Assembly (NCBI RefSeq): GCF_018334155.1
Contig: NZ_JAGXTP010000001.1
Span: forward strand, 2,294,001 to 2,358,000
Length of the DNA: 64,000 nucleotides
Reading direction: 5' to 3'
DNA from: Devosia litorisediminis
GTDB lineage: Bacteria > Pseudomonadota > Alphaproteobacteria > Rhizobiales > Devosiaceae
Shown here one piece after another: positions 28,243-37,574 of this stretch. A program made the position numbers and the translations under genes. The notes under the pieces are model-generated. The model searched no databases. It saw only the letters and a program-made list of their open reading frames with translations, and was not told where the DNA came from. Numbering within the stretch: the stretch's first letter is position 1; each line of letters starts with the position of its first letter.

Positions 28243-29019
28243 TCACACCTGCAAGATCGAGGAGACGAGCAATTGGGTATAGGGCTCGCGCGGATCATCC
28301 AGCACCCGGTCGGTCAGACCGGATTCGATGACGTGGCCGTCCTTCATCACCATCATGCGGTGGCTGAGCAGACGCGCGACGGCCAGATCATGGGTCACCA
28401 CTATGGCCGCCAGTCCCAACTCCCCAACCAGTCCGCGCAGCAGATCGAGCAGGCGGGCCTGCACCGACACATCAAGGCCGCCAGTGGGCTCGTCCATGAA
28501 CACCAGGCGCGGCCCGGTCACCAGATTACGGGCAATCTGCAGGCGCTGGCGCATGCCGCCAGAAAAGGATCGCGGCTGATCGTCAACACGGTCGGCGGCA
28601 ATCTCCACCCGACCGAGCCAATCGAGCGCGGTGGCGCGGATATGGCCGTAGTTCCGGTCTCCCACTGCCATCAGCCGTTCGCCGACATTGGCACCAGCCG
28701 ACACCGTCATGCGCAGACCATCGGCGGGGTTCTGATGCACAAAACCCCAATCGGTGCGCACCAGAAAGCGGCGCTCGGCTTCGCTCAGATCGTAGATATT
28801 GCGCCATTGCTCATCGCGCATGCGGTAAAGCGTCCGGCCCGCGCTGGGCTCGAGCGTCGCCGAAAGCGAATTGAGCAGTGTGGTCTTGCCCGAGCCGGAT
28901 TCCCCGACAATGGCCAGCACTTCGCCGGGCCAGAGCGCGAAGCTGACATCGGCACAGCCCAGACGGCTACCGTAATATTTGGTCAGACCCTCAACCTTGA
29001 GAAGCGGTTCGGCGCTCAT
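28243..29019 (-). CDS. phnK: PhnK, C-P lyase ABC-type subunit
   Basis: 258-residue ATPase homologous to oligopeptide-transport ATPases; in C-P lyase it binds as a dimer to PhnJ and its ATP turnover is linked to catalysis. Walker A GESGSGKTT, signature FSGGMRQRL, Walker B VFMDEPTGGLD; GFVHQNPADGLRM is a PhnK hallmark. Start overlaps the phnJ stop (ATGA). Confidence 0.94.
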   Translation of the reverse strand: MSAEPLLKVEGLTKYYGSRLGCADVSFALWPGEVLAIVGESGSGKTTLLNSLSATLEPSAGRTLYRMRDEQWRNIYDLSEAERRFLVRTDWGFVHQNPADGLRMTVSAGANVGERLMAVGDRNYGHIRATALDWLGRVEIAADRVDDQPRSFSGGMRQRLQIARNLVTGPRLVFMDEPTGGLDVSVQARLLDLLRGLVGELGLAAIVVTHDLAVARLLSHRMMVMKDGHVIESGLTDRVLDDPREPYTQLLVSSILQV

Positions 29020-29894
29020 TGGGCTGCCTCCTGTTGCACGCCCAGGGCGCCGACATGCCCGGCTTCGCGGCGTTCCTCGCAGTTATCGGTGTCCGAGCAC
29101 ACATACATGTGCCCGCCATGGTCATCGAGAATGACCTCGTCGAGATAGACCTGTTCGGCGCCACACAGCGCGCAGGGCTGTTCGAAATGCTGCACCTCGA
29201 AGGGATGGTCTTCAAAGTCCAGACTGACCACTTCGGTAAAAGGCGGAATGGCGTAGATGCGGTGTTCACGCCCTGCCCCGAACAATTGCAGGGCGGCACT
29301 CATGTGCATTTTGGGGTTGTCGAATTTGGGGGTTGGCGAGGGGTCCATCACATAGCGCCCCTCGACTTTGACCGGATAGGCATAGGTGGTGGCGATATGG
29401 CCGTGCCGGGCTATGTCCTCATAGAGTTTGACGTGCATCAGCCCGTATTCCTCCAGCGCGTGCATCTTGCGCGTCTCGGTTTCGCGCGGTTCAAGGAAGC
29501 GCAGCGGCTCGGGGATCGGCACCTGATAGACCAGGATCTGCCCCTGCCCCAGTGCCCGTTCGGGAATGCGGTGGCGGGTCTGGATGATGGTGGCCTGCGC
29601 AGTATGGGTGGTCGTGGCGACCTGCGCTACCTTGGCAAAAAAAGCCCGGATCGAGACCGCATTGGTGGTGTCGTCGGCGCCCTGATCGATGACCTTGAGC
29701 ACATCATCGGGCCCGATGATCGAGGCGGTCACCTGCACCCCGCCCGTGCCCCAGCCATACGGCATGGGCATTTCGCGGCTGGAAAACGGCACCTGATAAC
29801 CGGGAATGGCGATGGCCTTGAGGATGGCCCGACGGATCATCCGTTTGGTCTGCTCATCGAGATAGGCGAAATTGTAACTCGTGACGGCGTTCAT
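29016..29894 (-). CDS. phnJ: PhnJ, C-P lyase catalytic subunit (radical SAM)
   Basis: Cleaves the C-P bond of alkylphosphonate ribose triphosphate ester using a [4Fe-4S] cluster and SAM. With the start at 29894 the protein has 292 residues, and its cysteines fall at 241, 244, 266 and 272, exactly the positions of E. coli PhnJ (three cluster ligands plus the thiyl-radical cysteine 272). The open frame to 29984 is ignored: it overlaps phnI, and MNAVTSYNFAYLDE is the family N-terminus. Confidence 0.96.
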   Translation of the reverse strand: MNAVTSYNFAYLDEQTKRMIRRAILKAIAIPGYQVPFSSREMPMPYGWGTGGVQVTASIIGPDDVLKVIDQGADDTTNAVSIRAFFAKVAQVATTTHTAQATIIQTRHRIPERALGQGQILVYQVPIPEPLRFLEPRETETRKMHALEEYGLMHVKLYEDIARHGHIATTYAYPVKVEGRYVMDPSPTPKFDNPKMHMSAALQLFGAGREHRIYAIPPFTEVVSLDFEDHPFEVQHFEQPCALCGAEQVYLDEVILDDHGGHMYVCSDTDNCEERREAGHVGALGVQQEAAQ

Positions 29895-29949
29895 GAGTGA
29901 GCCTGCCAGGTTGGGAGGGGGTGGGGCCACAGGCACAGAAAACCGGGCA

Positions 29950-31038
29950 TCATTCTGCCGCCTCCCTGATCCCTGCCGTTTCATGTTCTGCCCGCATGCG
30001 GCGGATCAGGTCGAGCTCGGCCTGGAAATCGACATAGTGCGGCAATTTGAGGTGTTCCACGAAGCCGGTGGCCTGCACATTGTCGGAATGGGCAATGACG
30101 AATTCCTCGTCCTGGGCAGGGGCGACAATGTCCTCGCCAAATTCACGCGCCCGCAGCGCGCGATCCACCAGCGACATGGCCATGGCCTTGCGTTCAGCCT
30201 GCCCGAATACCAGGCCATAACCGCGCGTGAACTGCGGCGGCAGCTTGGCCGACCCCTTGAACTGGTTGACCATCTGGCATTCGGTGACGCGGATGCGGCC
30301 CAGATTGACGGCAAAACCCAGCTCGGGAACGTCAAATTCGACGTCGACCTCGCCGATGCGGATCTCGCCGACGAAAGGATGGCTGCGGCCATAGCCGCGC
30401 TGGGTGGAATAGGCCAGTGCCAGCAGGAAACCCTCATCGCCACGCGCCAGAGCCTGCAGGCGCAAGTCACGGTCGAGCGGGAAGTCCAGCGGCTCGCGGG
30501 TCAGATCGCCCACCGGGCGATCCGGATCGGTTTCGCCATCGGGCTCCATCAGCCCCTGGCGCCCCAGCAAGTCGGTAACGCGCGGCGCGGCGACAGGGGT
30601 TTCCTCGCGCAGGATCGGGGCTGGCACATCGCCATCGACAATTGATGGATCGAGCAGGCGATGGGTGTAATCAAAGGTTGGGCCCAGCATCTGCCCACCA
30701 GGCAGGTCCTTGAAGGTGGCCGAGATGCGTCTTTCGATCAGCATCTGCCCCGTCTCGATGGGCCGGGAATAGCCAAAGCGCGGCAGCGTGGTGCGATAGG
30801 CGCGCACCAGAAAGATCGCCTCGATCAGATCGCCACGAGCCTGCAGCAGCGCCAGCGCCGCCAGCTCGGTATCATAGAGCGAGCCCTCGCCCATAGCGCG
30901 GTCGACGGCCAGCCCCAATTGCTCAACAATCTGGTCGAGGCGCAGGCCGGGCACGGAACGGTCGCCGCGGCGGCGATCGGCCAGCAGGGCATGGGCGTTG
31001 GCAATGGCGGCCTCACCGCCCTTTACGGCTACATACAT
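29950..31038 (-). CDS. phnI: PhnI, C-P lyase nucleosidase subunit
   Basis: Part of the PhnGHIJ core; with PhnG, PhnH and PhnL it couples phosphonate to ATP ribose by displacing adenine. 362 residues from MYVAVKGGEAAI, the family start. RGYGRSHPFVGEIR and AHSDNVQATGFVEHLKLPHY are conserved PhnI segments. A 55-base gap separates it from phnJ; one base separates it from phnH. In-frame sequence upstream of 31038 lies within phnH and is not coding. Confidence 0.95.
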   Translation of the reverse strand: MYVAVKGGEAAIANAHALLADRRRGDRSVPGLRLDQIVEQLGLAVDRAMGEGSLYDTELAALALLQARGDLIEAIFLVRAYRTTLPRFGYSRPIETGQMLIERRISATFKDLPGGQMLGPTFDYTHRLLDPSIVDGDVPAPILREETPVAAPRVTDLLGRQGLMEPDGETDPDRPVGDLTREPLDFPLDRDLRLQALARGDEGFLLALAYSTQRGYGRSHPFVGEIRIGEVDVEFDVPELGFAVNLGRIRVTECQMVNQFKGSAKLPPQFTRGYGLVFGQAERKAMAMSLVDRALRAREFGEDIVAPAQDEEFVIAHSDNVQATGFVEHLKLPHYVDFQAELDLIRRMRAEHETAGIREAAE

Positions 31039-31039
31039 C

Positions 31040-31639
31040 TCAGCTTCCTTCCACAATGCGGGTGGAGCGCGGCAGGCCCATGACCTGCCCATCGGCCACC
31101 AGCAGCAGATCGATGCCGCGCGGGAACAACGCCCGATTGGCGGCCCATTGCGCACGGAAATCCTCGGGCAGGCCAAGCGGGCTAATATGGAGCGTGTCCT
31201 TGATGCCCGGGCCGCGCAGGGTCAGCGCCGCGCCACCATGCAGCGCTGGCACGGCGAGCACGATGGTGGTCGAACGATCAGGGTATTCCTGGGTACCCAG
31301 ATTGAACTGGTCCAAGGCGGGCAAACGTGTTGCTTCGCCAGCAATGGCGAAGACCGCCTTTTGCGGGTCGCTCACCAGTGGCGCGCCAGCATGAAACGCC
31401 ACGAACTCCAGAACGGCCGTGTCGGCGCGCAGCACGTCATCGAGCCAAATGGGGCTGTCGTGATCGCTCAGTGTGAGCAGTACGCTCACCAATTCGGTCG
31501 ACATGCTGTCAGAAATGGGTGCAGGTGTGACCAGGTTTTGCACTGTTCCGGGGTTGGCCAGCGCAGCCATCACGGCGCGGAACGCAGCCCCCGATTGCAG
31601 CACGGGATCGGCAAATCCGCCTTCAAGCAGCGTGTCCAT
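31040..31639 (-). CDS. phnH: PhnH, C-P lyase core subunit
   Basis: 199-residue structural core subunit (PLP-transferase-like fold without PLP), forming the (PhnGHIJ)2 complex. Recognised by GGFADPVLQSGAAFRAVM near the start and GPGIKDTLHISPLGLP. Start at ATG 31639, one base after the phnG stop. The longer open frame to 31726 overlaps phnG and lacks family similarity. Confidence 0.93.
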   Translation of the reverse strand: MDTLLEGGFADPVLQSGAAFRAVMAALANPGTVQNLVTPAPISDSMSTELVSVLLTLSDHDSPIWLDDVLRADTAVLEFVAFHAGAPLVSDPQKAVFAIAGEATRLPALDQFNLGTQEYPDRSTTIVLAVPALHGGAALTLRGPGIKDTLHISPLGLPEDFRAQWAANRALFPRGIDLLLVADGQVMGLPRSTRIVEGS

Positions 31640-31640
31640 T

Positions 31641-32096
31641 TCAGTTATCCCCTCGCACCATGGTGAAAAAGTCGACCTTGGTGGCCGCTGCTTCGCCGCG
31701 CCGCACGGCATCGTTTCGCTGCGCAAGCTGTTGCAATGGCGCGATAATCTGCGCCTCTACCGCCTCAGGCCGGGTCTGCCAGAGCGCGTCGATCACCGCG
31801 ATGGCCTGTGCCTTGGCCAGATCGCGCCCCAAACAATACCCGTGCCCAATCTGACCGGTTATAATGCGGACGCTGGCCCGGCTGACACTGGCTTCGCCCA
31901 TATTGAAGGGGGCGCCGCCACCACCGGCCCGACCGCGCACCATAACGAGCCCGACCTCGGGTCCGCGAATGGGGGTATAGTCGGGCTTGTCGGTCCAGGC
32001 GTCCCAGACGGCGGCCAGTTCGCGGGCCGGCGCGCTGGCCAGCGTATCGAGCGCTGCCTTGCGCCGGGCCTGATCGCTGCTCATTGCGGTTTGCAT
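31641..32096 (-). CDS. phnG: PhnG, C-P lyase core subunit
   Basis: 151 residues. Conserved PhnG segments are RGRAGGGGAPFNMGEASV and GHGYCLGRDLAKAQ. Structural subunit of the PhnGHIJ core. ATG at 32096 has GAGG six bases upstream; an ATG four codons later is possible. First gene of phnGHIJKL, divergent from phnF across a 76-bp spacer. Confidence 0.93.
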   Translation of the reverse strand: MQTAMSSDQARRKAALDTLASAPARELAAVWDAWTDKPDYTPIRGPEVGLVMVRGRAGGGGAPFNMGEASVSRASVRIITGQIGHGYCLGRDLAKAQAIAVIDALWQTRPEAVEAQIIAPLQQLAQRNDAVRRGEAAATKVDFFTMVRGDN

Positions 32097-32108
32097 GCTT
32101 GCCTCGAT

Positions 32109-32128
32109 TTGTCTAATCTACTATACAA
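32109..32128. promoter_or_regulatory. Putative PhnF operator
   Basis: Inverted repeat TTGTCTA-atctac-TATACAA (6 of 7 arm bases pair) in the phnG-phnF spacer. On the minus strand it overlaps a -10-like TATAGT (32120-32125). GntR/HutC regulators bind such dyads and PhnF is encoded next door. No 11-bp GTCAC repeat is seen here, so this promoter looks PhnF- rather than PhoB-controlled. Confidence 0.5.
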
Positions 32129-32172
32129 CTAGTGTCCTCATTCCGGTCTTAGGCGTTCTGTGTGAAAGTGCA

Positions 32173-32898
32173 ATGACAGATCAGAAAAGTGCTCTGGGCG
32201 GGGTCGCGCTGTGGCGACGCATCGCCGATGCGATCCGGCTCGACATTGTCGGCGGCAAGCTGGCGGCGGGCGACAGGCTGCCAACGGAAGCGGCGCTGGC
32301 CGCTCGCTTTTCTGCCAATCGTCATACCGTGCGCCGGGCGCTGGCTGTGCTGGCTGATGAAGGGGTTGTGGCCGCCGAGCAGGGGCGCGGCACCTTTGTG
32401 CGCAGCGCGCGACGACTGAGCTATCCGATTGGCCGCCGCACCCGGTTTTCCGAAGGTCTGGCCGGTCAGGCCCGGAGCCTGTCCACCCAGCATCTAGGCG
32501 ACAAAATCGAGAATGCCACAGCCAGTATCGGCCGCGCACTGGCCATTCCCACCGGCGCCAAGGTCGTGCGGATCGAAGGGCTATCGTCGGCCGATGGCCG
32601 CCCGCTGTCGCGCAGCACCACCTGGCTGGCCTATCGCCAGTTTGCCGACTTCGGCCAGCGTATCATCGAGATGACCTCGTTCACGGCGACCTTTGCCAGC
32701 TATGGGATTGCCGACTATGCGCGTGCCTCGACCCGCATTTCGGCACGCCATGCCGATGTCGAGGAAACAAAGCTGCTGGCGCTGTCGGCCGGGGCCATCG
32801 TGCTGGTGTCAGAGGCCGTTGACGAGGATGCAGAGGGTCATCCCATCTCCTATGCCCTGAGCCGGTTTCCGGCTGAGCGTATGGAACTTGTGGTCTAG
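32173..32898 (+). CDS. phnF: PhnF, GntR/HutC-family regulator of phosphonate genes
   Basis: 241 residues: GntR winged helix (about 15-80; DRLPTEAALAARFSANRHTVRRAL) and a UTRA effector domain. MTDQKSALGG at 32173 is chosen as the start; the frame upstream runs through the operator. Probably represses phnGHIJKL and itself. Its TAG stop shares CTAG (32895-32898) with the convergent phnN stop. Confidence 0.92.
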   Translation: MTDQKSALGGVALWRRIADAIRLDIVGGKLAAGDRLPTEAALAARFSANRHTVRRALAVLADEGVVAAEQGRGTFVRSARRLSYPIGRRTRFSEGLAGQARSLSTQHLGDKIENATASIGRALAIPTGAKVVRIEGLSSADGRPLSRSTTWLAYRQFADFGQRIIEMTSFTATFASYGIADYARASTRISARHADVEETKLLALSAGAIVLVSEAVDEDAEGHPISYALSRFPAERMELVV

Positions 32899-33458
32899 GC
32901 GCGTCTGGCCTGCCGGGCCAGATCCTCGAGCAGCGCCACGAACTGCATGCCTGCGACCTCCAGCGCGCCGGAATTGTCGATCCGGATGGTGCTTGCTGGC
33001 AGGCGGTCGCTGACCCGGCGTTCCATACGGTTCTGGATCGATTGCGCCGTCTCGCGCCCGCGATCGGCCAGACGTTGTTCGATCACCTCACGCTTGGCAG
33101 ACACCGCCACTACCACAGCATCGGCATAGCGCTCGATCAGTTGCGGGATCATCGCGCGCGAGAGATTGGCCACCACGATCCGACCGGCGCTCAGATCGTC
33201 CTCGAGCCCGATGGGCAAGCCATAGCGCAGGCCATGGGCACCCCAGGTCAGCGCAAAGGCACCATCGCGTTCAGCCTGCGCAAAGGCGGCCTCATCAAGG
33301 CTGTCATGGTCTTCGCTATCGCCATCGGCCTGACGCGTCACAACGCGACGCACGACATGGATCAGGCCGCTCGGCTCAAGCCGCTCGCGGGCGAAGTTCA
33401 TCAGGCTATCCTTGCCTGCGCCACTGGGGCCGACAACGGCGACAAAAGTCCCACTCAT
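32895..33458 (-). CDS. phnN: PhnN, ribose 1,5-bisphosphate phosphokinase
   Basis: Phosphorylates ribose 1,5-bisphosphate to PRPP, the salvage step after C-P cleavage. 187 residues of guanylate-kinase-like fold with Walker A VVGPSGAGKDS and HVVRRVVTRQADG near residue 35. Starts inside the phnM stop (ATGA). Last gene of the long ugpBAEC-phnM-phnN run. Confidence 0.94.
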   Translation of the reverse strand: MSGTFVAVVGPSGAGKDSLMNFARERLEPSGLIHVVRRVVTRQADGDSEDHDSLDEAAFAQAERDGAFALTWGAHGLRYGLPIGLEDDLSAGRIVVANLSRAMIPQLIERYADAVVVAVSAKREVIEQRLADRGRETAQSIQNRMERRVSDRLPASTIRIDNSGALEVAGMQFVALLEDLARQARRA

Positions 33459-34603
33459 ATGACGCGACGGCCTTCACGATACACGGTCAGCACGATGGGG
33501 ATACCGTCCTCGACACGCAGATGAACGAAGTCGGCACGCTTGCCCGTGACAATCTCGCCCCGGTCGCGGAAACCGGCAGCTTCTGCGGGACGCTTGGTCA
33601 CCAATTGCACGGCCTTGGCCAAACTTATCCCCTCAACGTTCTCGGCGAGCGAGAATGCAGACTGTAGCATAGAGAAAGGAATGTAGTCCGACGACAGGAT
33701 ATCGAGCAGATCGGCTTCGGCCAGCGCCCGCGCCGACACATTGCCGGAATGAGATCCGCCGCGCACCACATTGGGTCCGCCCATCAGGATGGCCATGCCT
33801 GCCTGACGTGATGCCTTGGCGGCTTCCATGGTGGTGGGGAATTCGGCGACATCAATGCCCAGCGCGACAGCCTCCTCGACATGGTCGCGGGTGGCATCAT
33901 CATGGCTTGCCAGCACGATGCCGAGCGCCCTGCAGGCCTGGGCGATGGCCCGGCGATGTGGCCCGGCAAAGCTATCGGATTCGATATTGCGACGGCGGGT
34001 AAAGTCGTCGAGCTCGGCATCGCTGAGCTTGAGCTTGCCCTGGTAGTAGGTCTTGTAGGCGTCCATGCTGGCGAACTGACGCTGGCCGGGGGCGTGGTCC
34101 ATCAGGGACACCAGACGCACCTGCGGATCATCCTTGAGCAGGTTGAAGCTCTCCAGGCAGTCAGGCGCGGAGACTTCGCAACGCAGATGGATGTGGTGCT
34201 CGGCGCGCAGTCGCCCCGCCTTGGTGCCCGCCGCAATGGCACCGGTAAGGGTCTTCATTTCAACAGCGCCCATGTCCGAATTCTCGTCGAGCCCGACACG
34301 GATGGCGTCAAGCACGGTGGTGATACCCGAGGCCGCGATCTGGGCATCATGGGCCTGCACGGCTGCTACCGGGTTCCAGCGCACCTTGGGGCGCGGCGCA
34401 TAGTGGGTTTCAAGATGATCGGTGTGCAGTTCCACCAGGCCGGGGATCAGATAATCGCCATCAAGATCAATACCCTTGCGGACGGGCGTGCCGATATCGG
34501 TGATGACACCACCATCGACCCGCACCGAGCCCTCGATGATTTCATTAGCCAGAACGATCCGGGCATTGGTGAGGACAAGCTCCCCGAGTGCGATATTGTT
34601 CAT
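33455..34603 (-). CDS. phnM: PhnM, ribosyl triphosphonate diphosphatase
   Basis: Removes diphosphate from alkylphosphonate ribose triphosphate. 382-residue amidohydrolase-type protein: the metal-binding start LIPGLVELHTDHLETHY, then HLRCEV, SLMDHAPGQRQF, ASHDDAT and GGPNVVRGGSHSGNVSA are typical PhnM segments. Start at ATG 34603; the frame back to 34711 overlaps ugpC. It sits seven bases after ugpC, far from the other C-P lyase genes. Confidence 0.94.
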   Translation of the reverse strand: MNNIALGELVLTNARIVLANEIIEGSVRVDGGVITDIGTPVRKGIDLDGDYLIPGLVELHTDHLETHYAPRPKVRWNPVAAVQAHDAQIAASGITTVLDAIRVGLDENSDMGAVEMKTLTGAIAAGTKAGRLRAEHHIHLRCEVSAPDCLESFNLLKDDPQVRLVSLMDHAPGQRQFASMDAYKTYYQGKLKLSDAELDDFTRRRNIESDSFAGPHRRAIAQACRALGIVLASHDDATRDHVEEAVALGIDVAEFPTTMEAAKASRQAGMAILMGGPNVVRGGSHSGNVSARALAEADLLDILSSDYIPFSMLQSAFSLAENVEGISLAKAVQLVTKRPAEAAGFRDRGEIVTGKRADFVHLRVEDGIPIVLTVYREGRRVI

Positions 34604-34610
34604 GAGCGGC

Positions 34611-35738
34611 TTATCCTGCTGGCGTGGCAAACGAGCTGATGGCATCGGGCAACGGCGTTGGCTGACGATCAGGGACGGCAGCGCCATCATCGAGCCGGCG
34701 GCCGGTGGCACTGTTGAAGGGGTGCAGGCCCGCGCGCGGCAGCGTCAGATCAAGGCGCGCGCCTTCTGATAGCTCAGAGCGCCCCTGAGCCACAACGATT
34801 ACCGCCTGATCCAGCCCTTCGACCCGCAAATAGAGATGGCTCTCGCCCCCCACCGGTTCGATCAGCTCGACCGTACCACTCAGCCCCATCTCCCCTGCCC
34901 CGGCCTTGCCCAGCCGCACGGCATCGGGACGCACGCCGACAATGTCGGTGCCCTGGGGCAGATCGGTTGGGACGTGAACACCCGCAAGCGCCTGGACCTG
35001 CTCCATCGGCATCAGGTTCATTGGCGGCGACCCGATAAAGCCCGCGACAAACAACGAGGCTGGGCGGTCATAGAGTTCGATGGGCTTGCCGACCTGCTCG
35101 ATGCGGCCGGCATTCATCACCACCAGCCGGTCGGCCAGGGTCATGGCTTCAAGCTGATCGTGGGTGACGTAAACACTGGTGGTCTTGAGCGCGCGCTGCA
35201 GGCGGCGAATTTCAATGCGCATCTGTCCACGCAGCTTGGCATCGAGATTGCTCAACGGCTCATCGAACAGGAACGCCTTGGGCTTGCGGACAATGGCGCG
35301 ACCCATGGCCACGCGCTGGCGCTGGCCGCCAGAGAGCTGGCGCGGCTTGCGATCAAGGAAAGGCGTGATCTCGAGAATGCGCGCCGCCTCGGCCACGCGG
35401 GCGTCAATCTCGGCGCGCTGGGTACCCCGGTTCTTCAACCCGTATTCCAGATTACCGCGCACGCTCATATGCGGATAGAGCGCATAGTTCTGGAACACCA
35501 TGGCGATGTCGCGCTCGGCGGGCTCCTTGCGATTGACCACATCACCATCGATGGAAATCTCCCCTTCGGTGATGGTTTCGAGCCCCGCAATCATGCGCAG
35601 CAGGGTGGACTTGCCGCAGCCCGAGGGGCCCACCAGCACGACCAGTTCGCCATCGGCAATCTGCAGGTCGATGCCGTGCACCACGGCCACGCCGCCGGGA
35701 TAGGTTTTCTTGACGCCGGTCAGGTCGATGCTTGCCAT
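34611..35738 (-). CDS. ugpC: UgpC-like ABC ATPase (sn-glycerol-3-phosphate import)
   Basis: 375-residue ATPase with Walker [10 protein letters not shown], signature LSGGQRQRV, Walker [16 protein letters not shown] and a C-terminal TOBE/MalK-like domain ([22 protein letters not shown]). The last ~25 residues (after FNSATGRRL) extend past the usual UgpC end. Start at ATG 35738, two bases after ugpE. In-frame extension to 35849 lies in ugpE. Confidence 0.9.
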   Translation of the reverse strand: MASIDLTGVKKTYPGGVAVVHGIDLQIADGELVVLVGPSGCGKSTLLRMIAGLETITEGEISIDGDVVNRKEPAERDIAMVFQNYALYPHMSVRGNLEYGLKNRGTQRAEIDARVAEAARILEITPFLDRKPRQLSGGQRQRVAMGRAIVRKPKAFLFDEPLSNLDAKLRGQMRIEIRRLQRALKTTSVYVTHDQLEAMTLADRLVVMNAGRIEQVGKPIELYDRPASLFVAGFIGSPPMNLMPMEQVQALAGVHVPTDLPQGTDIVGVRPDAVRLGKAGAGEMGLSGTVELIEPVGGESHLYLRVEGLDQAVIVVAQGRSELSEGARLDLTLPRAGLHPFNSATGRRLDDGAAVPDRQPTPLPDAISSFATPAG

Positions 35739-35740
35739 GA

Positions 35741-36583
35741 CTATTTCTCCGTTTCGACCAGGCCCTTGACGAACAGGCGCTGCATGAAAATGACGATGAG
35801 GACGGGGGGCAGCATGGCCAGCACGACAGCGGCCATGATGATGTTCCATTGCGGGTCGCTGTCAGCCACGGTCGCCATGCGCTTCACACCCATCATCAGC
35901 GTGTAGTATTTGGGATCGGTGGTGACGAGCAGCGGCCAGAGATACTGCATCCAGCCATAGATGAAGAGGATGACGCACAGCGCCGCGATATTGGTGCGGC
36001 TGAGCGGCAGCAGGATATCGCGGAAGAACTTCATGGGCCCCGCACCGTCGACACGTGCCGCTTCCATCAGTTCGTCAGGAATGGTCATGAAGAACTGGCG
36101 GAACAGGAAGGTCGCCGTGGCCGAGGCGATCAGGGGAATGGTGAGGCCAGCATAGGAATTGAGCAGGCCCAGATCAGCCACCACCTTGAAGGTAGGGATG
36201 ATGCGCACTTCGACAGGCAGCATCAGAGTGATGAAAATCAGCCAGAACACCAGCAGGCGGCCGGGAAACCGGAAATAGACGATGGCATAGGCCGAGATGA
36301 TCGAAATGGCGATTTTGCCGACGGTGATCAGCACCGCCATCATCAGCGAGTTCCACGCCATCAGCCAGAACGGCGCGACACCGCGACGGGTCTCGGTCAG
36401 CACCTGCATGATGTTGTTGATCAGCTCGCTACCGGGGAGCATGGGCATGGCCCCCGAGGACAGGGCCAACGGACCATGGGTGGCCGCGACCACCGCGATA
36501 TAGACCGGAAAGATCACCACGATTACCCCGGCGATCAGGAACAGGTGGGTCAGGACAGTCAGGAAGGGACGATTTTCGACCAA
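35741..36583 (-). CDS. ugpE: UgpE, sn-glycerol-3-phosphate ABC permease
   Basis: 280-residue permease of the MalG type with six membrane helices and the coupling motif [24 protein letters not shown]. The N-terminal periplasmic stretch with [10 protein letters not shown] and [11 protein letters not shown] is typical of UgpE. Ten bases downstream of ugpA; it ends two bases before ugpC. Confidence 0.92.
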   Translation of the reverse strand: MVENRPFLTVLTHLFLIAGVIVVIFPVYIAVVAATHGPLALSSGAMPMLPGSELINNIMQVLTETRRGVAPFWLMAWNSLMMAVLITVGKIAISIISAYAIVYFRFPGRLLVFWLIFITLMLPVEVRIIPTFKVVADLGLLNSYAGLTIPLIASATATFLFRQFFMTIPDELMEAARVDGAGPMKFFRDILLPLSRTNIAALCVILFIYGWMQYLWPLLVTTDPKYYTLMMGVKRMATVADSDPQWNIIMAAVVLAMLPPVLIVIFMQRLFVKGLVETEK

Positions 36584-36593
36584 AGCCGTGCTC

Positions 36594-37478
36594 CTAGTAT
36601 TGCACCCGGCGTTCCACGAAGCGGAACTGGATGATGGTGAGGCCGATGACGAACATCATCAAAATGACCGACTGGGCGGAGGACGAGCCGATATTGAGGC
36701 CGATATAGCCGTCCGAATAAACCTTGTAGACAAGGATGTTGGTGGCCTGATTGGGCCCGCCAGCGGTGGTGGCATCGACGATGCCGAAGGTGTCGAACAT
36801 GGTGTAGTTGAGGTTGACGATCATCAGGAAGAAGGTGGTCGGCGAGAGCAACGGAAAGACAATGGTCCAGAAGCGTTTCCAGGGCCCGGCACTGTCGATG
36901 GCGGCCGCTTCGCTGAGCGATTGGGGCACCGATTGCAGCCCCGCCAGAAAGAACAGGAAGTTGTAGGATATCTGCTTCCAGCTGGCCGCGATGATGATCA
37001 GGATCATCGCCTGGGTGCCGTTGAGCTGATGGTCCCAGTCAATGCCGAAATAGGCCAGCAGATAGGGCAGAATGCCGGTGCTGGAATTGAAGATGAACCA
37101 CCACAATATGCCCGCCACAACGGGCGAGACCGCATAGGGCCACAACAGCATGGTGGAATAGGCCGTGCCGCTGCGGATCAGCCGATTGACGCAGACCGCC
37201 AGGATCAAGGCCAGCCCCATCGAAATGATGGTCACGGCCAGCGCGAACAGCGCCGTACGGCCGATTGCGGCGAGATAGTCAGGGTCGGCAAACAGACGGC
37301 CATAGTGCAGCAGGCCGACAAAATTGGTGGAAAGCCCAAACGGATCTTCGCGCTCGAATGATGACTTCACCGCCTGCCCTGCGGGCCAGATGAAGAAGAT
37401 CAAGGTGATGATGAGCTGCGGCGCCACTAGGAAATAGGGCAATGCCATGCTGGGAAAGGTGGTGCGCTTGGTATCCAT
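36594..37478 (-). CDS. ugpA: UgpA, sn-glycerol-3-phosphate ABC permease
   Basis: 294 residues, MalF-type permease with six hydrophobic helices and the coupling loop SLSEAAAIDSAGPWKRFWTIVFPLL. FEREDPFGLSTNFVGL after the first helix matches UgpA. Separated from ugpB by 96 bases containing a large palindrome. Confidence 0.92.
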   Translation of the reverse strand: MDTKRTTFPSMALPYFLVAPQLIITLIFFIWPAGQAVKSSFEREDPFGLSTNFVGLLHYGRLFADPDYLAAIGRTALFALAVTIISMGLALILAVCVNRLIRSGTAYSTMLLWPYAVSPVVAGILWWFIFNSSTGILPYLLAYFGIDWDHQLNGTQAMILIIIAASWKQISYNFLFFLAGLQSVPQSLSEAAAIDSAGPWKRFWTIVFPLLSPTTFFLMIVNLNYTMFDTFGIVDATTAGGPNQATNILVYKVYSDGYIGLNIGSSSAQSVILMMFVIGLTIIQFRFVERRVQY

Positions 37479-37535
37479 GACCGGGTCCGCTGAAGTCTGC
37501 CGGGGATGGACCGCGGCCGAGAAGTGGCAAGGAAA

Positions 37536-37559
37536 CAGGGGCGACCATGGCCGCCCCTG
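37536..37559. other. 24-bp near-perfect palindrome between ugpB and ugpA
   Basis: CAGGGGCG / CGCCCCTG arms around an inner CCATGG; only one base pair breaks the symmetry. No T run follows. Likely folds as an mRNA hairpin behind the binding-protein gene, like those after phnD and ehuB. Confidence 0.6.
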
Positions 37560-37574
37560 CCCGGGAGGTGAGGC

